This document shows, one piece after another, positions 18,595 to 27,884 of a DNA stretch of 64,000 nucleotides (positions are counted from its first letter, which is position 1; the number at the start of each line of letters is the position of its first letter). Location of the stretch: contig NZ_JACBOT010000025.1 of the NCBI RefSeq assembly GCF_021532275.1, positions 1 to 64,000 on the forward strand, written 5' to 3'. This DNA is from Brevibacterium sp. UCMA 11754 (GTDB lineage: Bacteria; Actinomycetota; Actinomycetes; Actinomycetales; Brevibacteriaceae). The position numbers and the translations under genes were made by a program. The notes beneath the pieces were generated by a model. That model worked only from the letters and a program-made list of their open reading frames with translations. It had not been told where the DNA came from and made no database searches.

Positions 18595-19416
18595 TTGACG
18601 GTTCCAACACTCACACTCAATGACGGCAAGACCATTCCCCAGCTGGGCTTCGGCGTCTTCAAGGTCGATCCCGAGGAGACCGAGCGCATCGTCACCGACG
18701 CCCTCGAGGTCGGCTACCGCCACATCGACACGGCTGCCGTCTACGGCAATGAAGAAGGCGTCGGTCGAGCCATTGCGAACTCCGGCATTGCCCGCGATGA
18801 GCTCTTCGTGACCACCAAACTCTGGAACGACCGCCACGGTGCCGAGGAATCGAAGCGCGCCCTGGGCGAAAGCCTCGAGAAGCTGGGCCTCGACCATGTC
18901 GACCTCTACCTCATCCACTGGCCGACACCTGAGAACAACAACTCGGTCGAGACCTGGGAGGCCTTCCCCTCCTACCGCGATCAGGGTCTGACCACCTCGA
19001 TCGGTGTCTCGAACTTCGACCACCGCTACCTGCCGCAGATCCTTGGGACCGGGATCATCCCGGCCGTCGACCAGATCGAGTGCCACCCGCAGTTCCAGCA
19101 GATCGAGACCCGTCCGCTGCTGACCGAGCACGACATCAAGGTCGAAGCTTGGGGACCGCTGGGACAGGGCAAGGTCGACTATGCCGACACCGTCATCGGT
19201 GAGATTGCGTCGACCCACGGCAAGTCCTGGGCGCAGACCATCATCCGGTGGCACCTGCAGCGCGGACATGTCGTCTTCCCGAAGTCGAACAACCGCGACC
19301 GCATGGGCCAGAACTTCGATGTCTTCGACTTCGAACTCACCTCCGCCGAGGTGGCCGCCATCGACTCGCTGGAAAACGGCGGTCGCGTGTCCGGTGATCC
19401 CGCCGACGTGAACTGA
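18595..19416 (+). CDS. aldo/keto reductase
   Basis: NADPH-dependent reductase of the 2,5-diketo-D-gluconate reductase-like group, (beta/alpha)8 barrel, 273 residues. Catalytic tetrad in place: Asp and Tyr in GYRHIDTAAVYGNEEGVG, Lys in FVTTKLWN, His in DLYLIHWP. The cofactor end IPKS-type is VFPKSNNRDRM. I start it at TTG 18595 (MTVPTLTLNDGKTIPQLGFG) with AAAGGCGG just upstream; the ATG-like start at 18541 has no family sequence. The physiological carbonyl substrate cannot be told. Confidence 0.88.
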   Translation: MTVPTLTLNDGKTIPQLGFGVFKVDPEETERIVTDALEVGYRHIDTAAVYGNEEGVGRAIANSGIARDELFVTTKLWNDRHGAEESKRALGESLEKLGLDHVDLYLIHWPTPENNNSVETWEAFPSYRDQGLTTSIGVSNFDHRYLPQILGTGIIPAVDQIECHPQFQQIETRPLLTEHDIKVEAWGPLGQGKVDYADTVIGEIASTHGKSWAQTIIRWHLQRGHVVFPKSNNRDRMGQNFDVFDFELTSAEVAAIDSLENGGRVSGDPADVN

Positions 19417-19455
19417 GCCAGTCGCGTCGGCTTCGCGCCGAAGAACTGCAGTCAG

Positions 19456-19493
19456 GGCCCGCCTGGAGCATCATCGCTCCGGGTGGGCCTTTT
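19456..19493 (+). terminator. terminator after the aldo/keto reductase
   Basis: A 14-bp stem (GGCCCGCCTGGAGC pairing with GCTCCGGGTGGGCC, two G-U pairs) with a 6-nt loop, followed by TTTT. It also faces the converging dehydrogenase gene ending at 19507. Confidence 0.75.
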
Positions 19494-19506
19494 CCTTGCG
19501 CCCGGC

Positions 19507-20448
19507 TCAGGTGAGCTGACGGATCGGCTCCCCCTCCAGCCATGCAGCGATGTCCTCGACTGCCTGGGTGAAGAAGATTCGGTACGTGTCCTCAGTGACG
19601 TAGCCCAGGTGCGGGGTCAGCACGGTCCTCGGAGTGTTGCGCAGAGGATGGTCGGCTGGCAGCGGTTCGGTGTCATACACGTCGATCCCCGCGCCGCGAA
19701 TGCGACCTTCTGCCAATGCCTCCTGAAGTGCTTCCATGTCGACAAGACCCGCCCGTGAAGTATTGATGAAGATGCTGCTCGGCTTCATCAGCGACAGCTC
19801 CGCGGCAGAGACGAGCCCGCGGCTGCGCTCGCTGAGCTTGTAGTGCAGGGTCAGCACGTCGGAGGTGGCGAAGAGCTCCTCCTTGCTCACCGCATGTGCC
19901 CCGACATCGGCCGCCCGCTCCTCATCGAGGTTCTGACTCCAGGCCACAACGTCCATGCCGAAAGCGGCACCGACACGGGCGATCTGGGTGCCCAGTCTGC
20001 CCAATCCGATGACCCCGAGCCTGTGTCCGAAGAGGTCACCGCCCACGGTGGACTGCCAGCCGCCGGAGTGCATGGCAGTATCTTCGGTGGGGATGCTGCG
20101 CAGCACGGAAAGGATGAGTCCCCAGGTCAGCTCCGGAGTCGCCGAGGTGGTGGATTCTGTTCCGCAGACCGCGATCGCCTGCGCGCGGGCGGCGTCCAGA
20201 TCGATGGAGGCGTTGACTCGGCCCGTGGTCACCAGCAACTTCAGATCGCGAAGGCGCGACAAACGGTCGGCAGAGAAGAGGGTGCGCTCACGCATGGCAA
20301 CGACAACCTCGGCGCCGGCCACTGTCTGCACGAGATCCTCGGTGTCACGGATCGGGCGGGAGACGAAGTCGATCTCAGCCCCAAGCGCCTCCCAATTCGC
20401 GAAAGCTGCCGCCACGTTCTGGTAGTCGTCGAGCACAACGATGTGCAT
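19507..20448 (-). CDS. D-2-hydroxyacid dehydrogenase family protein
   Basis: 313 residues. NAD-binding Rossmann motif HRLGVIGLGRLGTQIARVG (about 145-163), Arg of the active site in FINTSRAGLVD, Glu in DVYDTEPLPADHPL and His in LTPHLGYVTEDTY. It reduces 2-oxo acids or oxidises D-2-hydroxy acids; the substrate is open. ATG 20448 (MHIVVLDDYQNV) is preceded by GAGAGGGA; the frame extends upstream without support. The second such dehydrogenase of the region is at 22460, with little resemblance outside the motifs. Confidence 0.88.
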   Translation of the reverse strand: MHIVVLDDYQNVAAAFANWEALGAEIDFVSRPIRDTEDLVQTVAGAEVVVAMRERTLFSADRLSRLRDLKLLVTTGRVNASIDLDAARAQAIAVCGTESTTSATPELTWGLILSVLRSIPTEDTAMHSGGWQSTVGGDLFGHRLGVIGLGRLGTQIARVGAAFGMDVVAWSQNLDEERAADVGAHAVSKEELFATSDVLTLHYKLSERSRGLVSAAELSLMKPSSIFINTSRAGLVDMEALQEALAEGRIRGAGIDVYDTEPLPADHPLRNTPRTVLTPHLGYVTEDTYRIFFTQAVEDIAAWLEGEPIRQLT

Positions 20449-20612
20449 GCCTGTCCCTCTCGTCTTGGTCGGTCCCTGATGCTCCCCGAGGCGGTGCGAA
20501 CATAGGTCCGCACCGCCTCGGCGATGGATGGCTCTCCCCCACACAGCACCGGATCGCTCCCCTGCTGCTGTGGAATCACACGTCGATGATCAGATCATCG
20601 GGTGTTCCCTGC

Positions 20613-22325
20613 TCAGAAGCAGACGGCCCCGGTGGAGGCCGACTGCACGAGCTTGGCGTACTTGCCGAGCACACCGGTGAGGCGGTGGTTCTCTGGGATC
20701 GTCCAGGTCTTGCGACGCTCGGCGAGGACCGATTCCTCGACGTGGAGTTCGATCGAGCGGGCCGCGATGTCGACGGTGATCTTGTCGCCGTCCTCGACGA
20801 GGGCGATCGGTCCGCCATCGACGGCCTCGGGTGCGACGTGGCCGATGCACAGGCCGGTCGAGCCCCCGGAGAACCTGCCGTCGGTGATGAGCAGAACGTC
20901 CTTACCGATGCCTGCGCCCTTGATCGCACCGGTGATGGCGAGCATCTCGCGCATACCCGGTCCGCCCTTGGGCCCCTCGTAGCGGATGACGACGACGTCG
21001 CCCTTCTTCAGCTCACCATTGAGCACGGCATCCATGGCCGGCTTCTCCTGGTTGAACACGCGAGCAGTGCCTTCGAAGACATCGGCATCGAAGCCAGCGG
21101 ACTTCACGACCGCGCCCTCGGGAGCCATCGAGCCCTTGAGCACGGTGAGGCCGCCGGTGGCGTGAATCGGGTTGTTCATTGCGCGCAGGATCTTGCCGTC
21201 GGGATCCGGCGGATTGATGCTCTCGAGGTTCTCGGCCACGGTCTTGCCGGTCACCGTCATACAGTCACCGTTGAGCATGCCGTTGTCGAGGAGAGCCTTC
21301 ATGATCACCGGCACGCCGCCGATCTTGAAGACATCGTTCATCACGTACTGGCCGAAGGGCTTGACGTTGCCCAGGTGCGGGACCTTGTCGCCGATCTCGT
21401 TGAAATCATCGAGCTTGAGCTCGACACCGGCCTCGTGAGCGATGGCCAGGAGGTGGAGGACGGCATTCGTCGAGCCACCGAAGGCCATGACCACGGCGAT
21501 CGCGTTGTGCAGCGATTCGCGGGTGATGATGTCCTTCGTCGTGATTCCCTGACGCAGCAGGTTGACCACAGCGTCACCGGACTTGCGGGCGAACATGGTG
21601 CGATCACGGTGGATAGCCGGCGGTGCGGCCGATCCCGGCAGGGACATGCCCATCGCCTCAGCGGCCGAGGCCATCGTGTTCGCGGTGTACATGCCACCAC
21701 AGGCGCCTTCACCCGGGCAGACGGCGCGCTCGATGGAGTCGACGTCTTTTCGGCTGATGGTTCCGGCACGGCAGGCGCCGACTGCTTCGAAGGCGTCGAT
21801 GAGGGTGACTTCCTTCTCGGTGCCGTCCTCCATCTTCGCGGTGCCCGGCATGATCGAACCGTTGTAGAGGAAGACGCTGGACAGTCCGAGACGGGCCGAT
21901 GCCATGAGCATGCCCGGGATCGACTTATCGCAACCGGCCATGAGGACGGATCCGTCGAGACGCTCGGCGCTCATCACCGTCTCGACGGAGTCGGTGATGA
22001 CCTCGCGTGAGACCAGCGAGTAGTGCATGCCCTCGTGGCCCATGGAGATGCCGTCGGAGACGGAGATCGTGCCGAATTCGAGAGGGAAGCCGCCTGATTC
22101 GTGGACGCCTTCCTTGGCGGCCGCGCCGAGACGCTGCAGAGACATGTTGCACGGGGTGATCTCGTTCCACGAGGTCGCGATGGCGATCTGCGGCTTCACC
22201 CAGTCGTCATCGCCCATGCCGACTGCCCTCAGCATGCCGCGTGCGGCAGTGGCTTCGAGTCCGTCGGTGACGTCGCGAGATCGGGGTTTGATGTCCGGGG
22301 TGGTGGAGTTCGTATCAATGCTCAT
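20613..22325 (-). CDS. ilvD: dihydroxy-acid dehydratase
   Basis: Fe-S dependent dehydration of 2,3-dihydroxy-3-methyl acids to the 2-oxo acids of valine and isoleucine. 570 residues. Conserved blocks: cluster cysteines in [10 protein letters not shown] and [31 protein letters not shown], and the C-terminal [22 protein letters not shown] region. ATG 22325; TAGAGT ends 6 nt before it with no Shine-Dalgarno, so a leaderless start is likely. It stands apart from ilvBNC. About 160 bp after it hold no recognisable gene. Confidence 0.96.
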   Translation of the reverse strand: MSIDTNSTTPDIKPRSRDVTDGLEATAARGMLRAVGMGDDDWVKPQIAIATSWNEITPCNMSLQRLGAAAKEGVHESGGFPLEFGTISVSDGISMGHEGMHYSLVSREVITDSVETVMSAERLDGSVLMAGCDKSIPGMLMASARLGLSSVFLYNGSIMPGTAKMEDGTEKEVTLIDAFEAVGACRAGTISRKDVDSIERAVCPGEGACGGMYTANTMASAAEAMGMSLPGSAAPPAIHRDRTMFARKSGDAVVNLLRQGITTKDIITRESLHNAIAVVMAFGGSTNAVLHLLAIAHEAGVELKLDDFNEIGDKVPHLGNVKPFGQYVMNDVFKIGGVPVIMKALLDNGMLNGDCMTVTGKTVAENLESINPPDPDGKILRAMNNPIHATGGLTVLKGSMAPEGAVVKSAGFDADVFEGTARVFNQEKPAMDAVLNGELKKGDVVVIRYEGPKGGPGMREMLAITGAIKGAGIGKDVLLITDGRFSGGSTGLCIGHVAPEAVDGGPIALVEDGDKITVDIAARSIELHVEESVLAERRKTWTIPENHRLTGVLGKYAKLVQSASTGAVCF

Positions 22326-22396
22326 GCAGGCACTCTACGCCCGAGTCCATCATGCATATGCCAAGTTCTCGCATGTTGGAACTTGTTTTGAGCAGG

Positions 22397-22434
22397 TCGG
22401 CAGGAACTGCTGGGCAGCTCGGCAAGAACTGCTG
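22397..22434. repeat. 22-bp-period direct repeat between ilvD and the dehydrogenase gene
   Basis: TCGGCAGGAACTGCTG at 22397-22412 and TCGGCAAGAACTGCTG at 22419-22434, 22 bp apart, with a weaker related piece at about 22441-22456. They lie between the ilvD start and the stop of the gene at 22460. Confidence 0.65.
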
Positions 22435-22459
22435 AGCGGTACAGCGAGAGCTGCTCCGA

Positions 22460-23407
22460 TCACTCCGTGGAGACGAGGTTGAGCGGCGCTTCGCCGTCGT
22501 TGAGACGACGGACCTGCTCGGCCAGGATCTTCACCACCCGAGGCTCGAACGCCGAGGTATCGCCTCCCTCATGAGGTGTGATGAGCGTGTTCGGGGTCCC
22601 CCACAGCGGATGGTTCTCCGGCAGCGGTTCGGGATCCATCACGTCGAGGGCGGCATGGAGACGACCGGTGCTCAATTCGGCGACCAGCGCGTCGGTGTCG
22701 ACGACCTTGCCTCGAGCGACGTTGACGATGAGAGCGTTGTCGGGCAGCTGGGCCAGGAAGTCCTTGTCGACAAGTTTGTTCGTCGAGTCGGTCAGAGGCG
22801 TGATGAGGACGACCACCTCGGTGTGGGGAAGCAGCGTCGGCAGCTCCTCGACGCTGTGGATCTTCCCGCGATCGTCTTCGCGTGCCCTCGTCGCGACCCG
22901 AGTGAGGTCGACTTCGAAGGGTTCGAATCGATCGGCGATCGCCGACCCGATCTCACCGGCGCCGATGATCATGACGCGACGGTCCTGCAGGGAACGGTTG
23001 CGCTTGTGGTTCCAGATCCTTGCACTCTGCGCGCGCACGGCATCATCGATGCCGCGCAGGCTGGCCAAGGTCAGAGTCAGGGCGAGCTCGGCCGTTCCGC
23101 CGGTGTGCACGCCCGAGGCGGTCGCCACCTGGATGCCGCGCTCGGGCAGGTGCGCGACTGGGTCGTAGCCCGTGGTCTGGGTGACGACCAGGCTCAGGTT
23201 CGGCAGCTCGTCGAGCAGTTCGATGGTCGGTCCCGAATCGAGGTACGGAAGCACGACGACATCGACATCGTCTCGGCTCAGCTTCGCCGACTTCTCGACA
23301 TCCGAATAGACGACCAGGTCGACGTTGGCGCGCTGGTGCGCCGGAATCCGGGCGATGACGCGGTTGCGGAGTTCAGAATCTGGGAAGGCAATGGTCTTGA
23401 TCGACAT
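22460..23407 (-). CDS. D-2-hydroxyacid dehydrogenase family protein
   Basis: 315 residues. Rossmann motif VMIIGAGEIGSAIADRFEPF (about 145-164), Arg in IVNVARGKVVDTDAL, Glu in DVMDPEPLPENHPLW, His in LITPHEGGDTSAF. Here the usual HxGG is HEGG. Substrate unknown. ATG 23407 (MSIKTIAFPDSE) is preceded 6 nt upstream by GACAAT, so probably leaderless; a GTG at 23413 would add two residues. It may be expressed with or beside the MarR operon, which ends upstream of it at 23462. Confidence 0.87.
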   Translation of the reverse strand: MSIKTIAFPDSELRNRVIARIPAHQRANVDLVVYSDVEKSAKLSRDDVDVVVLPYLDSGPTIELLDELPNLSLVVTQTTGYDPVAHLPERGIQVATASGVHTGGTAELALTLTLASLRGIDDAVRAQSARIWNHKRNRSLQDRRVMIIGAGEIGSAIADRFEPFEVDLTRVATRAREDDRGKIHSVEELPTLLPHTEVVVLITPLTDSTNKLVDKDFLAQLPDNALIVNVARGKVVDTDALVAELSTGRLHAALDVMDPEPLPENHPLWGTPNTLITPHEGGDTSAFEPRVVKILAEQVRRLNDGEAPLNLVSTE

Positions 23408-23461
23408 AGACACATTGTCCCATGAACAGCCTCACTCGGGCAGGGCCCAACCAAGGAGATC

Positions 23462-23926
23462 CTATTCGGGCAGCGCCTTGCCGATCCTTGCGAATACTCG
23501 CTCGATGACCTCGAGTTCCTCATCGTCGACGTGGGAGAGGAACACCTCGTCGATGTTCTCCCGGTGCTGACGTCCCGCGCTGAGGAAGGCCTGCGCCCCA
23601 ACCTCGGTGAGGCCGACGTTGTGCGCCCGCTTGTCCTCAGCGCATTCCGTCTTCGTCACCAGACCGGCGTCTTCCAACACCTTGATCCGGTAGTTGAGCC
23701 GTGAGGGTGAGAACACCAACTTCCTGGCCAGCACACTCATCGTCAGCAGGTGGGTCGGCTCCTCCCACAGCAGCAGCAGCGTGTTGTAGTCGCTGACCGT
23801 CAGACCCGCCCGGTCCTTGAGGTTGCCCTCGAGGTTCTGCCGGATGCGCTGCGAGGTCTCGAAGTACAACCGCCACGACCTCTGCGCGAGCGCGTCACGA
23901 CCCCGGCCGAGCTTGATCTCGACCAT
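23462..23926 (-). CDS. MarR-family transcriptional regulator
   Basis: 154 residues of winged-helix MarR type: dimer helices at both ends, the recognition helix region TMSVLARKLVFSPSRLNYRIKVLEDAG-like (VFSPSRLNYRIKVLED) and the wing LVTKTECAEDKRAHNVGLTE with the Asp-Lys-Arg wing tip. I start at ATG 23926 (GAGGG 6 nt upstream); a TTG at 23932 would overlap the FMN reductase stop. Last gene of a three-gene operon with the flavin system, so probably its repressor. Palindromes upstream of the operon at 25856-25888 are candidate sites. Confidence 0.87.
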   Translation of the reverse strand: MVEIKLGRGRDALAQRSWRLYFETSQRIRQNLEGNLKDRAGLTVSDYNTLLLLWEEPTHLLTMSVLARKLVFSPSRLNYRIKVLEDAGLVTKTECAEDKRAHNVGLTEVGAQAFLSAGRQHRENIDEVFLSHVDDEELEVIERVFARIGKALPE

Positions 23927-23928
23927 TG

Positions 23929-24642
23929 TCAACCCTCGAGCAGCTGGGCGAAGGGGGTGATGAGATCGGGATTGAACTCGTTATCGATGCTCGGATTCCG
24001 CCGCGCGCCGCGCCGGCCGAACTCGCCGGTCGTCGTGGACGCAGAGTCGGCGTCGGCATCCTCGTCTGCAGGGCCTGCGCTCGAACCGGCATCGACACCG
24101 TTCAGGCTCGCCGCCAATCCGATCAGCTCCTCGCTGGCCTGGGTGATCCGGGCGTTGAGGCTGCGGCCGCCCTCGATGCTGCCCCAGTCATCGGTCGCGG
24201 CGAAGACCGTCGTCGGCACGACGATGCCCTTGAGGTAGGACAGCATCGGACGCAGCACGTTCTCCCCTGCCAGTGAGTGCCGCGGTGTGCCGCCGGTCGA
24301 GCCGATGAGCACGGGCTTGTTCGCCAGTGCCTTTTCGTCGATGAGCTGCCAGAACAAGGTGTGCAGGCCCACCGGTGCGACCTTGTACACGGGTGCGACG
24401 GTGACGATCACGTCCGCCTCGGCGACCTGTGCGAATGCCGCTTCGAGGTTCTCCGAACGGAACCCGGTCAGGGCCATATCGGTGAGGTCCGAGCTCAGGT
24501 TCCGCACGTTGACGTGGTCGGCCTCCGCACTCAGACCCGCAGCTTCTGCCGCCGAGGTGGCCGCCGCGATGATCTTGTTCGACAGTTTCAGTGTGGTCGA
24601 GTCCTCGCTCAGCGAGGTCGTGATGCTGAGGATGCGCATCAT
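23929..24642 (-). CDS. CE1759-type FMN reductase
   Basis: 237 residues, NAD(P)H-dependent flavin reductase of the flavodoxin-like fold: MRILSITTSLSEDSTTLKLS at the N-terminus binds the phosphate, then VTVAPVYKVAPVGLHTLFW and LIGSTGGTPRHSLAG. The C-terminal 40 residues are Ala/Asp/Ser-rich. The family is known to occur beside CE1758-type luciferase-like monooxygenases, which is the case here: ATG 24642 overlaps the monooxygenase stop by 4 nt, with AAGGAG upstream. It should supply reduced FMN to that enzyme. Confidence 0.87.
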   Translation of the reverse strand: MMRILSITTSLSEDSTTLKLSNKIIAAATSAAEAAGLSAEADHVNVRNLSSDLTDMALTGFRSENLEAAFAQVAEADVIVTVAPVYKVAPVGLHTLFWQLIDEKALANKPVLIGSTGGTPRHSLAGENVLRPMLSYLKGIVVPTTVFAATDDWGSIEGGRSLNARITQASEELIGLAASLNGVDAGSSAGPADEDADADSASTTTGEFGRRGARRNPSIDNEFNPDLITPFAQLLEG

Positions 24643-25817
24643 CGATCAGCTCCTTGGGTGTCGTTCTTCTCTGCGGCCTTGGCCTGACGGTCGGCATAGG
24701 CGCGCGATCCGGGACCGCCGCCGGGGATGGGATCCCGGCCTTCGCGGTGACGGATGACGAGTGATTCGTGTGTCGGTGCGTCGGGAACATCGGCCGGACG
24801 GTCCTTCGCGAATTCCTTCCGCAGGACCGGGACGACTTCCTCACCGAGGATATCGAGCTGTTCCAGCACCGTCTTCTGCGGCAGTCCCGCGTGGTCGATG
24901 AGGAAGAGCTGGCGCTGGTAGTCCCCGGCCCAGTCGCGGAAGCTCAGGGTGCGTTCGATGACCTGCTGGGGCGATCCGACGGTCAAGGGGGTCTGCGTCG
25001 AGAAGTCCTCGAGGCTGGGGCCGTGGCCGTAGACCGGTGCGTTGTCGAAGTAGGGACGGAACTCCTTGACGGCGTCCTGCGAGTTCTTGCGCATGAACAC
25101 CTGACCGCCGAGTCCGACGATCGCCTGGTGCGCAGCTCCGTGGCCGTAGTACTCATAGCGCTGACGGTAGAGCTGAACCATGCGGGCAGTGTGCGACACC
25201 GGCCAGAAGATGTTGTTGTGGAAATACCCGTCGCCGTAGTAGGCGGCCTGTTCAGCGATTTCGGGGCTGCGGATCGATCCGTGCCACACGAACGGCGGGA
25301 CATCGTCCAGTGGTGTCGGGGTGACGGTGAACCCGTTGAGAGGCGTACGGAACTTGCCTTCCCAGTCGATGTTCTTCTCGCGCCAGAGGCGGTAGAGCAG
25401 GTTGTAGTTCTCGACTGCCAACGGAATGCCCGAACGGATGTCCTTGCCGAACCAGGGGTAGACGGGTCCGGTGTTGCCGCGCCCCATGACCAGGCTGATG
25501 CGTCCCTCGGAGAGGTGCTGAGCATAGGCATAGTCTTCGGCGATGCGCACCGGGTCAGTCGTCGTGATCAGGGTGGTGGCCGTTGACAGATGCAGCCTCT
25601 TTGTCTGTGCCGCGATGTTTGCAAGCAGGACCGGCGGGTTCGCGGGTGCGACGAACGGCGGGTTGTGGTGCTGACCGGTGGCGAAGACGTCGAGGCCTAC
25701 CTCTTCGGCCTTCTTGGCGATCTCGACCGTGTTCTTGATGCGCTGATTCTCAGACACCGTCGTCCCATTGGTGGGATCGGTGGTGACGTCTCCGATGGTG
25801 AAGATTCCGAGTTCCAT
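24639..25817 (-). CDS. CE1758-type luciferase-like FMN monooxygenase
   Basis: 392 residues, bacterial luciferase-like TIM-barrel flavin monooxygenase. Visible features: MELGIFTIGD start, VFATGQHHNPPF, LSTATTLITTTDPVRIAEDY and the flavin region ISLVMGRGNTGPVYPWFG. It needs FMNH2, which the next gene should provide. The last 60 residues are charged and Gly/Pro-rich and probably disordered. ATG 25817 with AGAAGGAG. First gene of the operon with the FMN reductase and the MarR regulator. No substrate is known to me for this subfamily. Confidence 0.87.
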   Translation of the reverse strand: MELGIFTIGDVTTDPTNGTTVSENQRIKNTVEIAKKAEEVGLDVFATGQHHNPPFVAPANPPVLLANIAAQTKRLHLSTATTLITTTDPVRIAEDYAYAQHLSEGRISLVMGRGNTGPVYPWFGKDIRSGIPLAVENYNLLYRLWREKNIDWEGKFRTPLNGFTVTPTPLDDVPPFVWHGSIRSPEIAEQAAYYGDGYFHNNIFWPVSHTARMVQLYRQRYEYYGHGAAHQAIVGLGGQVFMRKNSQDAVKEFRPYFDNAPVYGHGPSLEDFSTQTPLTVGSPQQVIERTLSFRDWAGDYQRQLFLIDHAGLPQKTVLEQLDILGEEVVPVLRKEFAKDRPADVPDAPTHESLVIRHREGRDPIPGGGPGSRAYADRQAKAAEKNDTQGADR

Positions 25818-25855
25818 GTCTGCTCCTTCTGCTCGCTGCTCGCGAACTCTCCTTG

Positions 25856-25888
25856 AACTGAATAGCTTCAGTTTTGAAGTAACTAGTT
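25856..25888 (-). promoter_or_regulatory. palindromic operator candidates upstream of the monooxygenase operon
   Basis: Three palindromes lie in an AT-rich stretch 39-71 bp upstream of the ATG: AACTGAA-TAGC-TTCAGTT (25856-25873), CTTCA-GTTT-TGAAG (25866-25879, overlapping) and AACTAGTT (25881-25888). The first two are mutually exclusive as hairpins but suit MarR-dimer binding. The MarR gene at the end of the operon is the obvious candidate ligand. Confidence 0.6.
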
Positions 25889-25975
25889 GAAAGTTTAACA
25901 GACACTGCCGGGTAAGTATTCCCGAGCTTCGTCACACAGCGATCACGCGGCACGCTTGGACGCTGTGAGACAGCA

Positions 25976-26034
25976 ATCGCCGGGCCCTCCGGGTCGAGAT
26001 CCCTCAGGGATGCCGACGGGGTGGGCCCGGCGAT
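25976..26034 (-). terminator. large hairpin after cysE
   Basis: A perfect 12-bp inverted repeat ATCGCCGGGCCC / GGGCCCGGCGAT encloses 35 bp that contain a smaller hairpin, ATCCCT-C-AGGGAT. It is placed between the cysE stop and the monooxygenase promoter and is the likely end of cysK-cysE transcription. No T-run. Confidence 0.6.
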
Positions 26035-26099
26035 GATTGTGCTGCTGAGTGAGGCAGAAGACTGTGCTGCTGGGTCAGGCGGTTGAGCAAGCCTCTCGC

Positions 26100-26155
26100 T
26101 CAGATCTGGTCGGTGCTCAGATGCAGATAGCGCTCAGATCTATGTGGCACTCAGA
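26100..26155. repeat. 17-bp-period repeats anchored on the cysE stop codon
   Basis: TCAGAT (the complement of ATC-TGA, where TGA is the cysE stop) recurs at 26100, 26117, 26134 and 26151, an exact 17-bp period. The copy at 26151 is the real gene end; the others lie downstream. The six-base core is invariant and the rest of each unit is divergent. Confidence 0.75.
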
Positions 26156-26831
26156 TCCAGATGGCGGGGTCGATGAGTTCGAAGTCAGCGTACGTGGACC
26201 GTCCGCCATCGGCATCTGTCGTGGCCGTCTCGGAGCCGGTTGGCTTCTTATAGGGCCTGACCTTTGCCGGGATTCCGACTGCACTCGAGTCGGCGGCGAC
26301 GTCCTTGACGACGACCGCATTCGCGCCGACTGAGGAATTGTCGCCGACGACGACAGGTCCGAGGATCTTCGCACCGGCCCCCACGAGGACGTGATTGCCG
26401 ATGGTCGGGTGGCGCTTCGTCTGCTCCATTGACGTTCCACCCAGGGTGACCTGGTGGTAGAGCATCACGTCGTCACCGATCTCAGAGGTCTCGCCGATGA
26501 CGACTCCGTTGGCGTGGTCGATGAAGAAGCGTCGCCCGATCTGGGCGCCGGGATGAATCTCGACGCCAGTCAGAGTTCGCACAGCCTGGGACATCAACCT
26601 GGCCGGTACCTTGGTGGTGTCGTTCTGCCATAGTCGGTGCAGCCCGCGGTGCGCCCAGATCGCATGCATGCCCGGGTAGGAGACCAGCGAGACGAAGTCG
26701 TTCCTCGCCGCAGGATCGCGTCTGCGAACTGTATCGAGGTCTTCGCGCAGAGCCGCGCGCACTTCGGGTCGGCTCAGTCCGTAGGCGGCTGCGCCGATCG
26801 CCCCAGCCGCCAGAGTCCACAGTGCCTTCAT
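26151..26831 (-). CDS. cysE: serine O-acetyltransferase
   Basis: Makes O-acetylserine for CysK from serine and acetyl-CoA. 226 residues, the short EpsC-like form. Left-handed beta-helix hexapeptides, with [26 protein letters not shown] sequence ([17 protein letters not shown]), then TLGGTS and [19 protein letters not shown]. An N-terminal hydrophobic stretch ([15 protein letters not shown]) is unusual and may attach it to the membrane. ATG 26831 with GAAGGA. It follows cysK with 127 bp holding a hairpin, so the two steps of cysteine synthesis are probably co-expressed. Confidence 0.92.
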   Translation of the reverse strand: MKALWTLAAGAIGAAAYGLSRPEVRAALREDLDTVRRRDPAARNDFVSLVSYPGMHAIWAHRGLHRLWQNDTTKVPARLMSQAVRTLTGVEIHPGAQIGRRFFIDHANGVVIGETSEIGDDVMLYHQVTLGGTSMEQTKRHPTIGNHVLVGAGAKILGPVVVGDNSSVGANAVVVKDVAADSSAVGIPAKVRPYKKPTGSETATTDADGGRSTYADFELIDPAIWI

Positions 26832-26874
26832 CTCAACAGTCCTTCACGCTCGTGATCGTCAATCCTCAATGCGG

Positions 26875-26906
26875 TGAGGGCGCCAAACGTGTGTTTGACG
26901 CCCTCA
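26875..26906 (-). terminator. hairpin between cysK and cysE
   Basis: GAGGGCG-C-CAAAC / GTTTG-A-CGCCCTC forms a 12-bp stem with one mismatch and a 4-nt loop. There is no T-run on the cys strand, so it may reduce rather than end transcription into cysE. Confidence 0.5.
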
Positions 26907-26957
26907 TCGGTCAGACCTGCATCTGCCTCAGGCCGTGCTCGGCCGAAGTTCCTCTGC

Positions 26958-27884
26958 TCAGTCCATGTACTCGGCGAACAGCGGAGTCGACAGGTAACGC
27001 TCGCCGAAGTCAGGCAGAATGACGACGATACGCTTGCCAGCGTTCTCAGGGCGTGCACCCAGCTGCTCTGCGGCGATGAGCGCGGCACCTGACGAGATTC
27101 CGACGAGCAGTCCCTCTTCCTTCGCGACCTCGCGGGCGCGGGTGAAGGATTCCTCGTTCTCGATGGTGATGACCTCATCGTAGATCTTGGTGTTGAGCAC
27201 GCCGGGGACGAAGTTGGCACCGAGTCCCTGGATCATGTGCGGTCCGGCGTCTCCACCGGAGAGCAGCGGGGAGGCTGCAGGCTCGACAGCGACGATCTTG
27301 ACGTCCGGGTTGGCCTCACGCAGTGCGGCGCCGGCTCCCGTGATGGTTCCGCCGGTGCCGATGCCCGAGACGAAGATGTCGACCTTGCCATCGGTGTCGG
27401 CCAGGATCTCCGGGCCGGTCGTGGCGCGGTGGATGTCGGCATTGGCCTGGTTCTCGAACTGGCGGACGAGGACCGCCCCTTCAGCGGCAAGCTCTTCTGC
27501 CTTCTCGACGGCACCCTTCATACCCTTGGCCTTTTCGGTGAGCACGAGTTCGGCACCGAAGGCGCGCAGAAGTGCACGACGTTCCTTCGACATCGACTCC
27601 GGCATGGTCAGCAGGACTTTGTATCCACGCGAGGTGCCCACCATGGCCAATGCGATGCCGGTGTTGCCGGAGGTCGCTTCAACGATGGTTCCGCCCGACT
27701 TGAGTTCACCCGAGGCCTCGGCGGCGTCGATCATCGCGACACCGATGCGGTCCTTGACCGAGTTGGCGGGATTGTAGGATTCGAGCTTAGCGACGATCTC
27801 TGCGCCGGAACGTTCGCTGGCCTTGTTCACGCGAATGAGCGGAGTGCGGCCGACCAGTTCGGAAACATTGTTGAAGATGGTCAA
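26958..27884 (-). CDS. cysK: cysteine synthase A (O-acetylserine sulfhydrylase)
   Basis: PLP enzyme joining O-acetylserine and sulfide. 308 residues as usual. PLP lysine in [12 protein letters not shown] (about residue 45), the asparagine loop [13 protein letters not shown], and the glycine loop [10 protein letters not shown]. The C-terminal [13 protein letters not shown] is also typical. Start TTG 27884 ([19 protein letters not shown]) with GAAAGGA upstream; the frame runs on upstream to 28025 without family sequence. First gene of the pair with cysE. Confidence 0.94.
   Translation of the reverse strand: MTIFNNVSELVGRTPLIRVNKASERSGAEIVAKLESYNPANSVKDRIGVAMIDAAEASGELKSGGTIVEATSGNTGIALAMVGTSRGYKVLLTMPESMSKERRALLRAFGAELVLTEKAKGMKGAVEKAEELAAEGAVLVRQFENQANADIHRATTGPEILADTDGKVDIFVSGIGTGGTITGAGAALREANPDVKIVAVEPAASPLLSGGDAGPHMIQGLGANFVPGVLNTKIYDEVITIENEESFTRAREVAKEEGLLVGISSGAALIAAEQLGARPENAGKRIVVILPDFGERYLSTPLFAEYMD

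Noticed and set aside
20586..22010. A 474-codon open frame opposite ilvD
   Set aside because: It lies wholly antisense to a clear dihydroxy-acid dehydratase, has His/Asp/Gly-rich sequence of the kind high-GC codon bias creates, and shows no family motif. Same for the long frames opposite ilvE (968-1585), ilvB (10506-11717), mnmA (39676-40839) and ABC exporter (12810-13811).
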